Assembly (NCBI RefSeq): GCF_910592395.1
Contig: NC_088326.1
Location: 6,951,001 to 7,015,000 of the forward strand
DNA length: 64,000 nt
Reading direction: 5' to 3'
From: Lineus longissimus
Lineage: Eukaryota > Nemertea > Pilidiophora > Heteronemertea > Lineidae
The translations under genes were made by a program, and so were the position numbers. Positions 19,934-32,132 of this stretch are shown in pieces (positions within the stretch are counted from its first letter, which is position 1; the number at the start of each line of letters is the position of its first letter). Under the pieces are notes generated by a model that was not told the origin of the DNA, ran no database searches, and was given only the letters and a program-made list of their open reading frames with translations.

Positions 19934-22900
19934 TCATTCAGGCAACTTCCGCCTGACGCTCCTAAACCACAACGGCGGACTCTGGCCCTCATATGGTTTC
20001 AACTTGTTGTGGTGTACCAGTTTGGTCTTTCCCCGCTTATCCATCTGGATGACGCAGTCAAGGTCGTTCACCTTTTTGATGATTAGATATGGATCTTGAA
20101 ATGCCTTCCTTAGTTTTGGGGCTATCTCCAGCTGACTTATATCTGTGAGGTACCAGACGCCATCCCCAACTTTATACTTGTTAAAGACGACCTTGCCATC
20201 ATGATTCTGCTTGTGTCTTTCAGCCGCGGCCTTCAAATTTTCCCGGGCGACATCGTGGGTATGGACCATCGTGTCACGCAACTTGTCAACATACTCGCCA
20301 TAAGACGTTATCTCATCATCCTCGATGCCAGGTCTGTACGGGAACATCACCTCTGCCGGTAGTCGAACCTCACGGCCTAACATGAGCAGGTTTGGAGTTA
20401 ACTTCGTCGACTCATTTGGAGTGGCTCGGTAGGCAGCAGCCAGACATCCTAAGCTAACATCCCATTGGTCTTGCTGACCCTTCAGATAGGCCTTGATCAT
20501 GCGGATCAGGGTCTTGTTGAAACGTTCCTATGTCCGTTACAGCGGGGGTTTGCAGGAGACGCCCTTGTCTTCCTGATCTCAAGCAACCTACACAACTCTT
20601 TGAAGATGTTGCTCTCATAGTTTCGAACCTGATCTGAGTGGAGGTCAATTGGTGTTCCAAACCTGGCAATCACCTCGTTGAGAATGAGGTTGGCCGTGGT
20701 GGTGGCAGTCTGGTCTGGCGTGGCAAATACTTCCGCCCACTTACTGAAAGAATCAGTAATGACATGTATGAATTTATTTCCACGCGCTGAGGTGGGGAGG
20801 GGTCCCAGTTCATCGGTCGACAATCTGTCTAATTACCCCCCTGCAGTCATCTTTCCCATCGGGGCTCTCGGGGGTTTTGGGGGCTTCTTGATCTGTGCAC
20901 AGAGATCACATCGGGACACCCACAGGTTAACATCTTTCCACACCCCATACCAGTAGAATCGCTGCAATGTTTTCTCACGGTATTTCTTCTTTCCCAGGTG
21001 ACCAGCCAATGGAGAATCATGCATCTCTCGTAGGACTTCTGACCTCAAGACTCTGGGGAACAAGGAATTGTTCGTGGTGACCCGTCCCGTCTTTCCTGCT
21101 GAATTTTCTGAACAGAATGCCGTCAGTGAGGGTAAGGCTGTCCTAACAGTTCCAATAATGTCTGGTGGCTTGGCTGGTTTCACATACAACCACCCCAAAT
21201 GGCTGTGCGCCTGTTTCGAACCAACTTAGAATTGGGCCTATGTCTGGGTCCTTGGCCTGATGACGTCTTAGGTCCGGTGGGGCATAGGGCAGCGCCCAGC
21301 TAGGCTGGGCCTGAGCATTAGGCCTGTTCCTGGCACGCGTTATTCGCTGCACTGGCTGGGTGCAAGGATACATAGTACTTTGCATGTCAACCGATTTCTT
21401 GTCACATTTGGCATATAACCCACAGGGGATGTCCTCGCAATTGGTAGGGCAGGCCCAGTCCATCGGGTTGGGACAGCGACTCATGCTGTCAGCATTCTGG
21501 TGCTTTTTGCCTGGTCTCCATTCCAGGGTAAATTGGTAAGCTGACAAGATCTCGATCCACCTTGAGGGAAAAGAGCCACTTTAATGCCATGTGGGCCACG
21601 CGGCAGTTGAAGGGCTTCCCCAGGAGATACTGGCGGAAATACTCAATAAAGTGTTTCACGGCCAATAATTCCCTGTCTGTGACACAATAATTATTTAGGG
21701 TTGCACTGGCATAGGCAATCACCCGCTCCCGCCCGTCCTGTACCTGGGACAGTACTGCTCCTATTCCCACATCACAGGCATCAGTGTCTAGTATGAAGGT
21801 GTCCTCAGGCCTAGGGTAAGCCATGACCTCCGGGCCTGTAAGTTTTTCAACCAGTATTTTGAATGCCGCCTCACATTCTCCACTCCAGTGAAAGGAGACC
21901 CCCTTCTTGGTCAGTTGGATGAGGGGATGCATCAGGGATGAAAAGTCATTGATGAACCTTCTATAATATGAACCCAGGCCTATGATCCCTCGGACATCAG
22001 TGACATTTCGAGGAACGGGCCAATCTTTCAATTTCTGCACATTTTGCGCATTGGGTTTGACCCCATCTTTAGATACCGTGTGACCCAAGAAATTGACTTC
22101 GAGTTGCAGGAGGTGGCACTTTGAGGGCTTTAGTTTAAAACCGGCATCATGGATATGGGTAAAAACCTTTCGTAGCTTCACGATATGTGATTCAAAATCC
22201 ACTGAGAAAGTGATGATGTCGTCAAGATAGAGAGCGCATACCCCCTCTGGCACTAGCCCTTTCATGGCCAGCTCAATTAGCCGCTGAAAGGTCATCGGGG
22301 AGCCTGCCAGGCCCATCGGCATAGGCATAGTCAGGTATTCAAAAAGTCCATGAGTTGTGGCAAAAGCAGTTTTTTGGATATCTTGCTCCCTAGTGGGGAC
22401 TTTGTGGTAGGCCGACGTGACGTCAAGGGCACTAAAGTACACTGACCCAGACAGTTTATCAATCAGGGTGTCACATCTGGGGAGGGGTGTCGCTTGAATG
22501 TTAGTTGTCAATTTGTTGAGCATCCGATAGTCAACACAATGGCCGGATGCCACCATCACGTTTTCGAACTAAGACGACCCCAGAGGCACACGGAAAGGTC
22601 GACTCCCTCACAATGCCTTGGTTCAGCATCTTTTTCAGCGACTTCAACTCCTTTCCGGCAAAGGCCATAGGAACTTTTCTGGGAGCCTACTTGAAGGGTT
22701 TAGCATCCCCAGTATCTATTTCATGCTCAACCAGGTGAGTCCTTCCTATATCGGCATCATCCTTCGAAAAGATATCAGAGAACTCCAGTATGAGTTCTTT
22801 TAGTGTGGTCTCTTCCTGGGGTGATTTTAGAGCCTCCTTGGCGCCATCTAGCATTGGCTGTAGGTACTCAGGTAATGTCACGTCTTGGGCTGGAGTAATA

Positions 22901-25749
22901 GGAGAGCCCTTTCCTACAGCTCGGATTCTATCAGTGACTCTGGGTTTGGGGCACATCTGAATCCGCCTTACAGTATCATTGTTGTCATGGCGACCAGACT
23001 CATGCCTTAGCACAGACGCTTTTGGCTTCCCAACTGTCCTGGCCACTCCTATCACCATGTCCTGCTTGATGGAGACTGGGGATTCGAAGGGGTTCATTAC
23101 TCTTACTGGGACAGTGCAATCCTTGGTGGCATCAACAAGTGTTGGAGCAACGGCAATATTGCAATGCTGAACCATCACGGGGTTAGCCTCAATCAATAAA
23201 CAGGCATCCTTTTTCCTGGTTTTGTTTGCTCTGTCCACAAGGCCTTGGATGATAACCTCTGACATAGCAGGAATAATAAATTGATCTGCAGCACGCACCC
23301 GTCGTGCTGTAATTGGTAATCCAATTTGCTTCAAGGGGATTAGTTGGCCCTTCAACATAATCCTGTTTTGGGACAGCAATATGTCCGCTGGGACATCAGG
23401 GTCCCGCTGTAGAATGTCTGCCCCTAACAGCACTTCGTCTTCAATGTCAGTGACTAACAATGGTTTCTCGAGTTTTAATGGCCCCAAGTCCATCCAAAAC
23501 AGCGCTTTCCCGTAGTACGTGATGGACCCCCCCATCAGCATTTGTTAGTAGGCCCCTCTTGGAGGGTGGAACTAATACCGGTCGCTCCGGTTCTGGAATT
23601 TTCATATATGGCATGGGACATTATAGTCTTAATCGACCCCATGTCGACAGTGAACGTTACATCCAACCCCTGGATGTGACCTTCTATGTATATTCCTGCA
23701 TATGAAGGCTTTTGCCGCCTGATCGCCTCCAGGTCGGCCTCCTCCCCATCCCCAATATCGCTCTCACTTCCATCACCTTCCTCAACCTCAAGTGCTAACT
23801 CTGAGTCTGACAATGCTTCTGTTTCTTGGCCAACATTTACATCAATGCGGGCTGCCCCTTGGCCTACTGGGGTAGCCCGTTGCAGTTTGACGCCTGCTGT
23901 AGGGCTTGATCATTCCGTGGGGTAAATGTGGGCGCATTAGGACTAATGGCGGTCCGTGCTGCCTGGGCAGCCACTGGTGGTGCAGATTGCATCACAACTG
24001 GGGGGTTGGTGCATTCTCGCGAGTAATGCCCATATTGTCGGCAACGGAAGCAGAGGACATTCTCCTTTGGTTGCCGGGGACGACCTTGCTGGCGACCATG
24101 TTGCCCGCCACCCCCACAGCCTTGGGATGAGCCCTTCTTTTCAAGATTGTTCAGCCGTGACATCACATCTGTCATCATGCTAACAATTTTTGTCATCACC
24201 TCACTAGGGGGCGCAGCGGGTGATGCATCCTGGCTAGGCTGCTGATTACCCGTCCCATTACTGGTCGGTCTCTTGTGAGACTGAGTCTGTGGTTTGGCCC
24301 CATGGTTTTTAGCCATTCGCACATTCTCCTCATCAGATTCTTCCGTCTCAAAGTCAATCTCCCGGGTGATTTTAACTGGCTTCTTACGCTGAACTCGCTG
24401 TGTGTCCTTGAATCGGACTACCTCATAAACAGCTTGGTCGATATTCTTTGGGTCTTTAATGTATTCAACATGAAAACGGACATCATCATCATGGGGGCCA
24501 TCCAGAAACCTCCGAGGAGATCCTCACTCCTGGTTTCGGCATCCCTTGACCCATAGGCCTTGCAATACAACCGTTTTAGCTCAGCAGCAAACTCGGAGGC
24601 GGACTCCCCTGCTTTTTGGGAGCGACACGAAAATTTGGCTCCATATGATTTTGCTGTTTCAATCCGCCTAAAGCAGTGATTTAGCTCTCTAATCAAAGCC
24701 CTATAATCACCCCTGACTGATTTGTCCAGCTGGCCGTAAACAAATTCAGCCGCGACGCCCTGGAGCTTAGGGAGGAGGTGGTCCAGCTTCTCCACAACGG
24801 TCCAGCCACATCGGCTGGCCACATCTGAAAATCGGTTATAGTATGCCTCCCAAGATTCCTTGGTGGTGTCTCTGAATGGCGGTAGCTTAGGGCCCCTTGA
24901 CAACTGATGACGGGGCCTTGGGGCTTCATCCTAAGTGTCGCTGTCACACCAGCGATCTAATGAGTCTTTCCTAGGCCGCTCAGAGCTTGAACTGGAAAGA
25001 CTAGCCTTCCTAGGCCGTCGCACAGCCTTACTGGACCTGGGGACATGGGGAGTCTGCTGTGGCTCTTTCTTCATTTTAGCGCCATCCCCAATTGGTGCCT
25101 GAGGCGAGGACACATGGTCCTGGCTTGGGCTGGCTGAATAACTCACCAGCACGGTTGGCTGTACGGGCGGCTGCGGGGTCCATGAGGCATAGCCATAGCC
25201 ATTACTAGTACTCATCAAAGGGTACTGCTGCGGGCCTAACGACATCTGGGGATTACCCATCCCAAACATTTGGCTATAACTCGTCCCCACCATCTGGGAG
25301 TGGCCATGAGTGGCATAACTACTGGGGTGTGGGATTTGTCCTGCCGTCCATGGTGGCATACGCTCGCCCCTGGATGTGTTCAATGCTGGCATCGGCATTG
25401 ATACGGCATTCAGTAAGGTAGGCCCAGCCACGGACATCATTGTTGATCCGGCCACAGCCCCAGCCATGGTTCGAGTGGTGCTCATCACCACACTTGTACC
25501 ACTCCTCATCATTACTACACTCGTGGTAGTAGGAGTCGTCACCCGGGACGGCATCATAGAGGGCCCAGCTCCCTGTGCACTAGAACTTGAGATAGGGAGA
25601 TTACTGGCTCCCTGATCAGGCCTACCTGCACTACTATCTTCCGCCAACATTATGCGTTGGTATACCTCGTCAATGTATTCGTCTGGTATCTCTGTTTCAG
25701 CCTCAGTGAAGTATTCATCAGATTCAGATTGAATCTCTCGCGGTAGCAA
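19934..25749 (-). pseudogene. Second Ty3/gypsy element, Gag-Pol broken into several frames
   Basis: Minus strand, 5' to 3': Ser-rich Gag N-terminus (25749-24931); gag core (24903-24418); CCHC zinc knuckle C-x2-C-x4-H-x4-C near 24040 (24322-23864); protease region (VDMGS, where DTGS is usual; 23813-23535 and 23541 onward); reverse transcriptase and RNase H (22559-21489) with YLDD at 22229-22218; integrase H2C2 domain (21198-20833) and catalytic core (20823-19934) with VITDSFSKWAE and HSDQ. The integrase frame breaks near 20530, and most domain borders also change frame. This is an old, dead copy, in contrast to the intact one at the window start. Confidence 0.85.
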
Positions 25750-25863
25750 TCAGATCGGGGTGAAATTCTTCCGTTTGGCTCTTAATCCCACTGACTTCCT
25801 GGGCATCGTGGTATCACTGGCATCAAGGGGAGGTTCGCATCACTGGACCCAGAAAGTATACCT

Positions 25864-26340
25864 GGATCCCACAGCTGTCACCAAAAATGTCACAACCTCG
25901 GGGCTAAAAGTACCAGTGGTGACCTCCAGATCAGAGCCTCTGGCCAAACTTACTGATCCTCCTTATAAATTATCTCATCCCAAAATGACGCCCCCTGATA
26001 TACACTGACATCAGGCGGGTAATCCAATTAAATAAAGTCCAGGCCAACAGTTAAAATATACGGCATTTATCCTCAATGATCACCCCACCCACACCCGGTT
26101 ACAACATTGATATATACAGGTACATCACAATACAGTTACAATAATCGCACATAAATGGTCCCTCATGAAACATCAGGGAGACAGGCCACTCATCCGTGGC
26201 AATACAATCATTTCAGATATACGTCAGGGCAACAGTCAGCAACTGTTGCAAACCAAGGCAGAATGGCCAGGGGTTAATCCTCAGGAGACCGGCATGGAAA
26301 AATATTTAAAAAAGCGATGCACGAGACTAATCAGTATATT
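25864..26340 (-). repeat. Primer-binding site and 5' LTR region of the second Ty3/gypsy element
   Basis: On the minus strand a TGGTGACAGCTGTGGGATCC sequence (25883-25864) follows a probable LTR end, with TGTCACAACC starting at 25888 on plus. This is the expected LTR-PBS order for a Ty3/gypsy element. The outer LTR edge is not defined because no second copy was found. Confidence 0.5.
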
Positions 26341-26635
26341 GCGTACTGAATAAAGCAAAACTCTCCTTGGCAACGGGCGTGGGAACTTCTAATATCGGGC
26401 CCACCAGGATCAGATATCGGGTTTAAAGGCTAAGAAACTAAATGAAACTAGAAATTTGAATGTTTATTTCAAGAATTAAACCGTATACAAACATTTTACA
26501 ACGTATTTTTAAGTTGAAAAAAAACGTATTTTCAGCACTGTAAAGGCCGTACCATAACGGTAAAAACCGTATTCCGTAAAGTCGGGAATTCAGTTGTACC
26601 AAAATACGGCCATTCCATACAGGTACGCAGCCCTG

Positions 26636-26784
26636 CTCTCCACAGACAGAGGAATCAAAAGGGTACCCTCAACTCCCGAAGAAAGGAGGAGATGAAAAAA
26701 GTGTACCAATGCTTGACTCTTAGCAAGAGGAGAAAAACGTCTGCGTCTAATCGCATCTGAGCCGGTCTGCTCGGAAACCCACGC
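26636..26784. repeat. 149-bp dispersed repeat, copy 2
   Basis: Ungapped near-identical partner of 8631-8779 in the same orientation. The preceding bases (26343-26635) contain several CGTATT/AATACG words but no gene. Confidence 0.75.
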
Positions 26785-26959
26785 ATTCCTCAGCCACTCA
26801 CGTGATAGGAAGAACCAATAAAAATACGATAAAAAATTGTAAATAGCGATGGCCGCCGTCCAGGTCACATGACCGATAAAATGGCGACGCATCCAGGAAA
26901 TGGATAGAAAGAGTTGTTGACAATTTGTCCGAAAATAAACGAAATAAACCGTTGTGCCT

Positions 26960-27850
26960 GGAACTAGGTTTACATAAAAGGTTACGAAAATGAGAAGGTA
27001 ATTTTGGTGCCCGTTTCAATAGTAAGCATAGAGTGTCTTGCACTTCCTTTACATAAGCTAGATCACATAGGGTATCAGTACAGGCAAGTGCAAGGCAATG
27101 GCATATGCAATGTATGTTGATCAAAGAAGGCACGCCATTGCCCAGCTTCTGAGCAACTCCATTGTTGCGCCCAAGGAAAACACTAGCGCCATCACTAACA
27201 AATGAGGATATGCTCTTCAGATCAATTTCACTAACACTGAGGGCCTCTTTCAAAACCTTTGTTATATTTTCAGCATCAGGTGTTGTTGAATCCTGCAGGA
27301 TGTCTTCAATAAACAGAAATCTGACCATAACCTCTGAATTCTTTACATACTGTACAAATCCAATCATCACTTCTTTGACCGAGATATCAGAGACATCATC
27401 TGCAAGAATTCCATAGCACCTGGCACTTTGGACATCAGTTACAATCTTCTTTTTTATGACACTACCAAGGAAAATGAAGAATTCCCTGACTGTAGTTCTA
27501 GAGGTGTATGGAAGATACTTCATGATTTCAAGGCCTGAGACCTGCAGCAATTTCAGCAGTGAGAAGAGTTTCTTATTGGCAAATTCTTCTTCCATCAACC
27601 AATAAGCTAAAAGAAAGGCATTGAATATCACCTCGTCTTTTGTGGAGACGCTCTCATCGTGAGCTTTGGCAAACATTGAGACCCAACGTATCAGCTCATT
27701 TTGAATAGCTGCAGAATGTTGTTTGGTATGTTCAACATGGTAAGCAAGGGCACTTACTTTTGCCTTGTTATATCCGCACTTTCGGAGAAAGTTCGAATAT
27801 ATTGTTTTTATCAGGATTGTCCGTCCGACCATCTGTATGTCACACTCTTG
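26960..27850 (-). pseudogene. hAT-like (ZBED/DUF4371-type) transposase fragment
   Basis: The minus-strand frame is open and carries YHVEHTKQH, then GILADDVSDISVKE (near 27400, a catalytic Asp region of DUF4371-type hAT proteins) and FVSDGASVFLGRNNGVAQKL with IHCICHCLALA (27060-27200). The family resemblance fades near 27030, so the C-terminal dimerisation region and catalytic Glu are missing. The same frame continues upstream without a stop into the 156-bp satellite, which is not part of the family. This is a truncated relic. Confidence 0.7.
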
Positions 27851-27859
27851 TGACCTCTC

Positions 27860-28830
27860 TACAGTCTGATGAGTTCGCCTAGACATTTCATATTTGGTGT
27901 CCACGTGTATCGGGTGAATATCAAGGCCGAATTCAATAATAATTGATTTCGCACTCAAGATGGCCGGCTGGGAGCCCTTTTGTTGTAAAACTTGCAAATG
28001 CCTTGTGACCTCTCTACATTCTGAACGAGTTCGCCTAGACATTTCATATTTAGTATCCAAGTGTATCAGGTGAATATCAAGGCCTAGTTTAATAATGGCT
28101 GATTTCGCACTCAAGATGGCCGACTGGCGGCCATTTTGTTGTAAAACTTCCAAATCCCTTGTGACCTCTCTACATTCTGAACGAGTTCGCCTAGACACTT
28201 CATATTTAGTGTCCACGTGTATCCGGTGAATATCAAGGCCAAGTTCGATAATGGCTGATTTTGCACTCAAGATGGCCAACTGTCAGCCATTTTGTTGTAA
28301 AACTTCCAAATGCCTTGTGACCTCTATACATTCTGAACGAATTCGCCTAGACATTTCATATTTGGTGTGCACGCGTATCAGGTGAATATCAAGGCAAAGT
28401 TCGATAATGGCTGATTTCGCACTCAAGATGGTCGACTGGCGGCCATTTTGTTGTAAAACTTGCAAATGCCTTGTGACCTCTCTACTTTCTGAACGAATTC
28501 GCCTAGACATTTCATATTTGGTGTGCACGTGTATCGGGTGAATATCAAGGCCAAGTTTGATAATGGCTGATTTGCACTCAAGATGGCCGACTGTCGGCCT
28601 TTTTGTTGTAAAACTTGCAAATGCCTTGTGACCTCTCTACATTCTGAACGAGTTCGCCTTGACATTTCATATTTAGTGTGCATGTGTATCGGGTGATTAT
28701 CAAGGCCAAGTTTGATAATGGCTGATTTTGCACTCAAGATGGCCGACTGTCAGCCATTTTGTTGTAAAACTTCCAAATCCCTTGTGACCTCTCTACATTC
28801 TGAACGAGTTTGCCTAGACATTTCATATTT
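27860..28830. repeat. 156-bp tandem satellite, about six units
   Basis: The word GCACTCAAGATGG recurs at 27951, 28107, 28263, 28419, 28574 and 28730, a spacing of 156 or 155. Units share GCCATTTTGTTGTAAAACTT, CCTTGTGACCTCTCTACATT and CGCCTAGACATTTCATATTT. 156 is a multiple of three, so the minus strand stays open through several units. Confidence 0.9.
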
Positions 28831-28840
28831 GGTGTGTAAA

Positions 28841-29066
28841 TCAACTTTATGTCAAGAATAAGTGAATGTTCTGTTCACTAAAATATATTCCAGTTACATT
28901 GAGATTGCTTTTCAAATGAAGTAAGTCAACTTTATGTCAAGAATAAGTGAATGTTCTTTTCACTAAAATATATTCCAGTTACATTGAGATTGCTGTACAA
29001 ATGAAGTAAATCAACTTTATGTCAAGAATTAGTGAATGTTCTTTTCACTAAAATATTATATTCCAG
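28841..29066. repeat. 85-bp tandem repeat, left part, interrupted by the TTA-flanked MITE
   Basis: TCAACTTTATGTCAAGAAT starts at 28841, 28926 and 29011 (85-bp period). The third unit stops at CCAGTTA (29063-29069), where the MITE begins, and the array resumes at 32631 with TTACATGAG and a diverged TCAACTTTACGTCAATAAT. Confidence 0.85.
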
Positions 29067-29497
29067 TTAGGGAGCATACTTTTAGTACGTACGCACGAGG
29101 GGGGAGGGGGTCTGAAAAAATGGGCCTATTTTGCGTACGGGTGCGTATACGGAGGGGGGGTTCCAGACCCAGAAACAACTTTCACTAAATATGCTATTTT
29201 CATCCCGTTAATGCCTTTAATTAAATGCAGACAACGATCTTCAGGTTAATCAATCAGTAATCGGGTTGAATTATCATTTATTTATAAATCATGTCATTGC
29301 TGACCCGTCTTGTAATTATTGTTTCGACAAGCCAGTTGAGAATCCATATCATTACTTTTTTCACTGCACTCGGTATACTGCGCAGAGACATCAGTTGGTA
29401 CTTGAACTCGAGGATAGATTTCCTCCACCTAGAATTTTACCGTATACTGTACAGGATTTTCTTTTTGGTAACGAGGCTTACTCCCATGATACAAATA

Positions 29498-32117
29498 CTG
29501 TGGCCGCTCAGTTAAGCGGTCTTCTAGTCCAATACCTATTTGTAATATCGCCAACCCATAGTTCCCTTGCTGGCACGGGATTGGGCACACAAGTTGAGTA
29601 GGTATGGCCAAAGATAAAAGACCTGGATTGGCAGGCGGCCTTACGAAATTTACACCCGGCAGTTCAGTGCTAGCATGAAATCGATGTGCCTTCATCCCAC
29701 TTCTACTTGTTGTAGTCATTTTGGTTATGAATAAGAATAAGGAAGATCTTTTGGTAATTTTCCCCAGGTCGTTGTGTGAAGTTTTTGTAATGACCACAGG
29801 CTTCCACCTGCAGTATATGTCCCATTCTGTAATGCTAAAGATTTTAGAGATGACGTTAAAGTTGACAGCGATATTTTTGGTTACATTTCTTGCAACCGCT
29901 TGGCTCATGGACCCAAATAACGGGGATGTTGCTCCAAGATGCCTACCAAGGAGGCACCATAGTTATACGGTGGAGGCCAAGGTCTGACATGTCTTGGAGT
30001 GCCAGGGTTTAATTCTACAAGGCCGACTCCTTAACCCTGCAGAATACGCGAGACAGTACCACATACCTCTCACCACCCTCAGACGATGGATAAACGATAT
30101 CGACAATTTAATGGAACAGATGGAAAGAAATTCCCATTCTCGACGAGTCAGAGAAGATCACAAAGTGTGTTGGCCGGAATTGGAGGAAAATGTCCATCAG
30201 TCATTTATTGATCAGAGGAGAATTGCACTGCCGGTCTCAAGGAGTGACTTGCGCGATGTGCCCCTTCGAATCTTTCAAGACTGGGTGGACGACTTGCCGC
30301 TACAGGAGAGACAAGAACTATACCAAAATCGACCTCAGCGTTCGTTGTTTCGGGCCAGCGATGGATGGACCACCAGGTTTATGCAGAGGAAAGGCATTGT
30401 TTTCCGTCGCCGGACGACAAATTCTACGGTACTTCCCGCTGACGCCAATGAACGGGTACAGAACCTCCGTGACGGAGTGAGAGACACTGTTCACGCTTTA
30501 GAAATTCAAACAATTTGGAATATGAATGAAACATTCATGCAGTTGGACTTTCGCCCGCTCTATACAGCCGAAACTAAAGGAACCACAAATGTGGATATCA
30601 AAACCAGTCGTGGTAATCATAAGCTGGGTTGTACCGTCACTCTTGCGATCGGGACGAATGGGGGTAAAGCTCCTGCGCATATCATATTTAGACAGCCTGG
30701 TTTCATCAGAGAAATAAGAGCATTGGACAACATCCCCGACAACGTAAGGGTAACGTCATCTCGTAGTGGATGGCAAAATGCGGAAACAATGCAACATTGG
30801 CTTCACGATATTTTTTTGCCACAACTTGAGGATGCTGAGCCCGGAAGAACTTTGCTGCTTCTGGACCAGTTTCGTCCACATCAGGCGGAGGACTTTAACC
30901 TTCCATTAGTTGAGTCAGGTGTTGTTGTCGACTTCATACCGGCCCGATGTACATCCTTGGTACAACCTTTGGATTTAACGGTTATCCGTGGATTTGAATG
31001 CATCGTAAGGAGCAAATGGAAGCTATGGAAACGGCAGCACACAGCTGCTGATGGTCTGTTCCCACGGATTACATTAACAGACGTGATTAACATTGTGAGT
31101 GAAGCTTGGGCTGACGTATCACTTGAAGTGCCAGATCGTGCCTTTCAGGCAGCCCAGTTGTTAGATGCTCAGCCTGCTGAAGATCTGTTGCTCGCGGAGG
31201 AAGAATTGTCAGATGATGATGAGGACACACGGTTTGATGTTGAACCTGATATGAGACAGTGAAAATGAAGACTTGAGAGAGTGCGCTTTGATATTGATAT
31301 CAATAAAGGTTGTATTAATATGGATTCATTGCCTTAGGTGTTTTTGTCTTCAATTGCCAAATCTTATTTGTTGAGTTTTTGTAGGAGCTACCCAGAAGCA
31401 CCTTATGTTTGAAACGATCAGGGTCAAATAGCAACAACACGTGACACATTTGTGGAGGTTTTCGAATGTGACTTGTGACCTTAAAAAGTAGGTCATATCA
31501 AAAACATAGGTAATGCTTATATCATTGTTCTCATGAGAGGAACCCAAGAAATCATGATTGTCGCTAGCAGCATTCATGAGACATGAGATTTTACAAAGCG
31601 CCACCCTACAGGCCAAAGTGTGATTTTATTTGCCTGGTTTCTGGTTTGCAAGTTTTGGTGTTACCATAAGGTACCCACACACCAAGTTTTAAGTTGATAG
31701 GTCAATCGGTTAAGAATGTGAACAAAAACCCGTACCTTAGCAGAAAACGAATTCGAAGCAAAAATTCTGCAGCTGTGATTGAAGGGTTCATTTGTCCAAG
31801 ATTTTGTTACGGAGGCCATGAATTACTCCTCCATGACATTTGCCACAAACCTCACATGGCCAATTGTATGGAAAACAGGTCAACATATGGCCACAAAAGC
31901 CCTAGATGTTAATTTCATGATTATAAACCAAGGGCAGCCTGTCCATACTAAAACTGTGTCAATTTTCGTGAGGCCGCCTGCCAATCCATGTCTTCTATCT
32001 TTGACCAATGCCTACTCAAATTATCTGCCCAATCCAGTGCCAGCAAGGGAACTATGGGTTGGCGATATTATAAATAGGTATTATAGACTAGAAGACCACT
32101 TAACTGAGCGGCCACAG
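29498..32117 (+). mobile_element. pogo-like (Tc1/mariner superfamily) transposon with TIRs of about 160 bp and TA duplication
   Basis: Ends CTGTGGCCGCTCAGTTAAG at 29498 and its complement at 32099-32117; imperfect inverted similarity extends about 160 bp inward (29498-29658 against 31957-32117). TA flanks both ends (29496-29497, 32118-32119), the hallmark of this superfamily. It carries one DDE_1-type transposase gene. Bases 31440-31740 inside contain a TGACCT-type dispersed-repeat fragment. Confidence 0.88.
29934..31262 (+). pseudogene. pogo/Tigger-like DDE_1 transposase, defective
   Basis: The main frame is open from 29988 to the stop at 31262. N-terminal Psq-type helix-turn-helix (EYARQYHIPLTTLRRW), CENP-B-type HTH ending GWTTRFMQRKGI, then the DDE_1 core: NMNET, where the family normally has NMDET, LLLLDQF (second Asp) and QPLDLTV (third Asp). 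The first catalytic Asp is thus Asn. Just upstream in the same frame a TGA at 29985 interrupts a sequence with the expected N-terminal basic segment, and an ATG at about 29938 is one base out of frame. AATAAA follows at 31302. The Glu/Asp-rich C-terminus is typical. It is probably inactive. Confidence 0.85.
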
Positions 32118-32132
32118 TATATCTATATTTTC

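Noticed and set aside
19934-25749. Functional second gypsy element
   Set aside because: At least five frame changes and a missing left LTR make it a relic.
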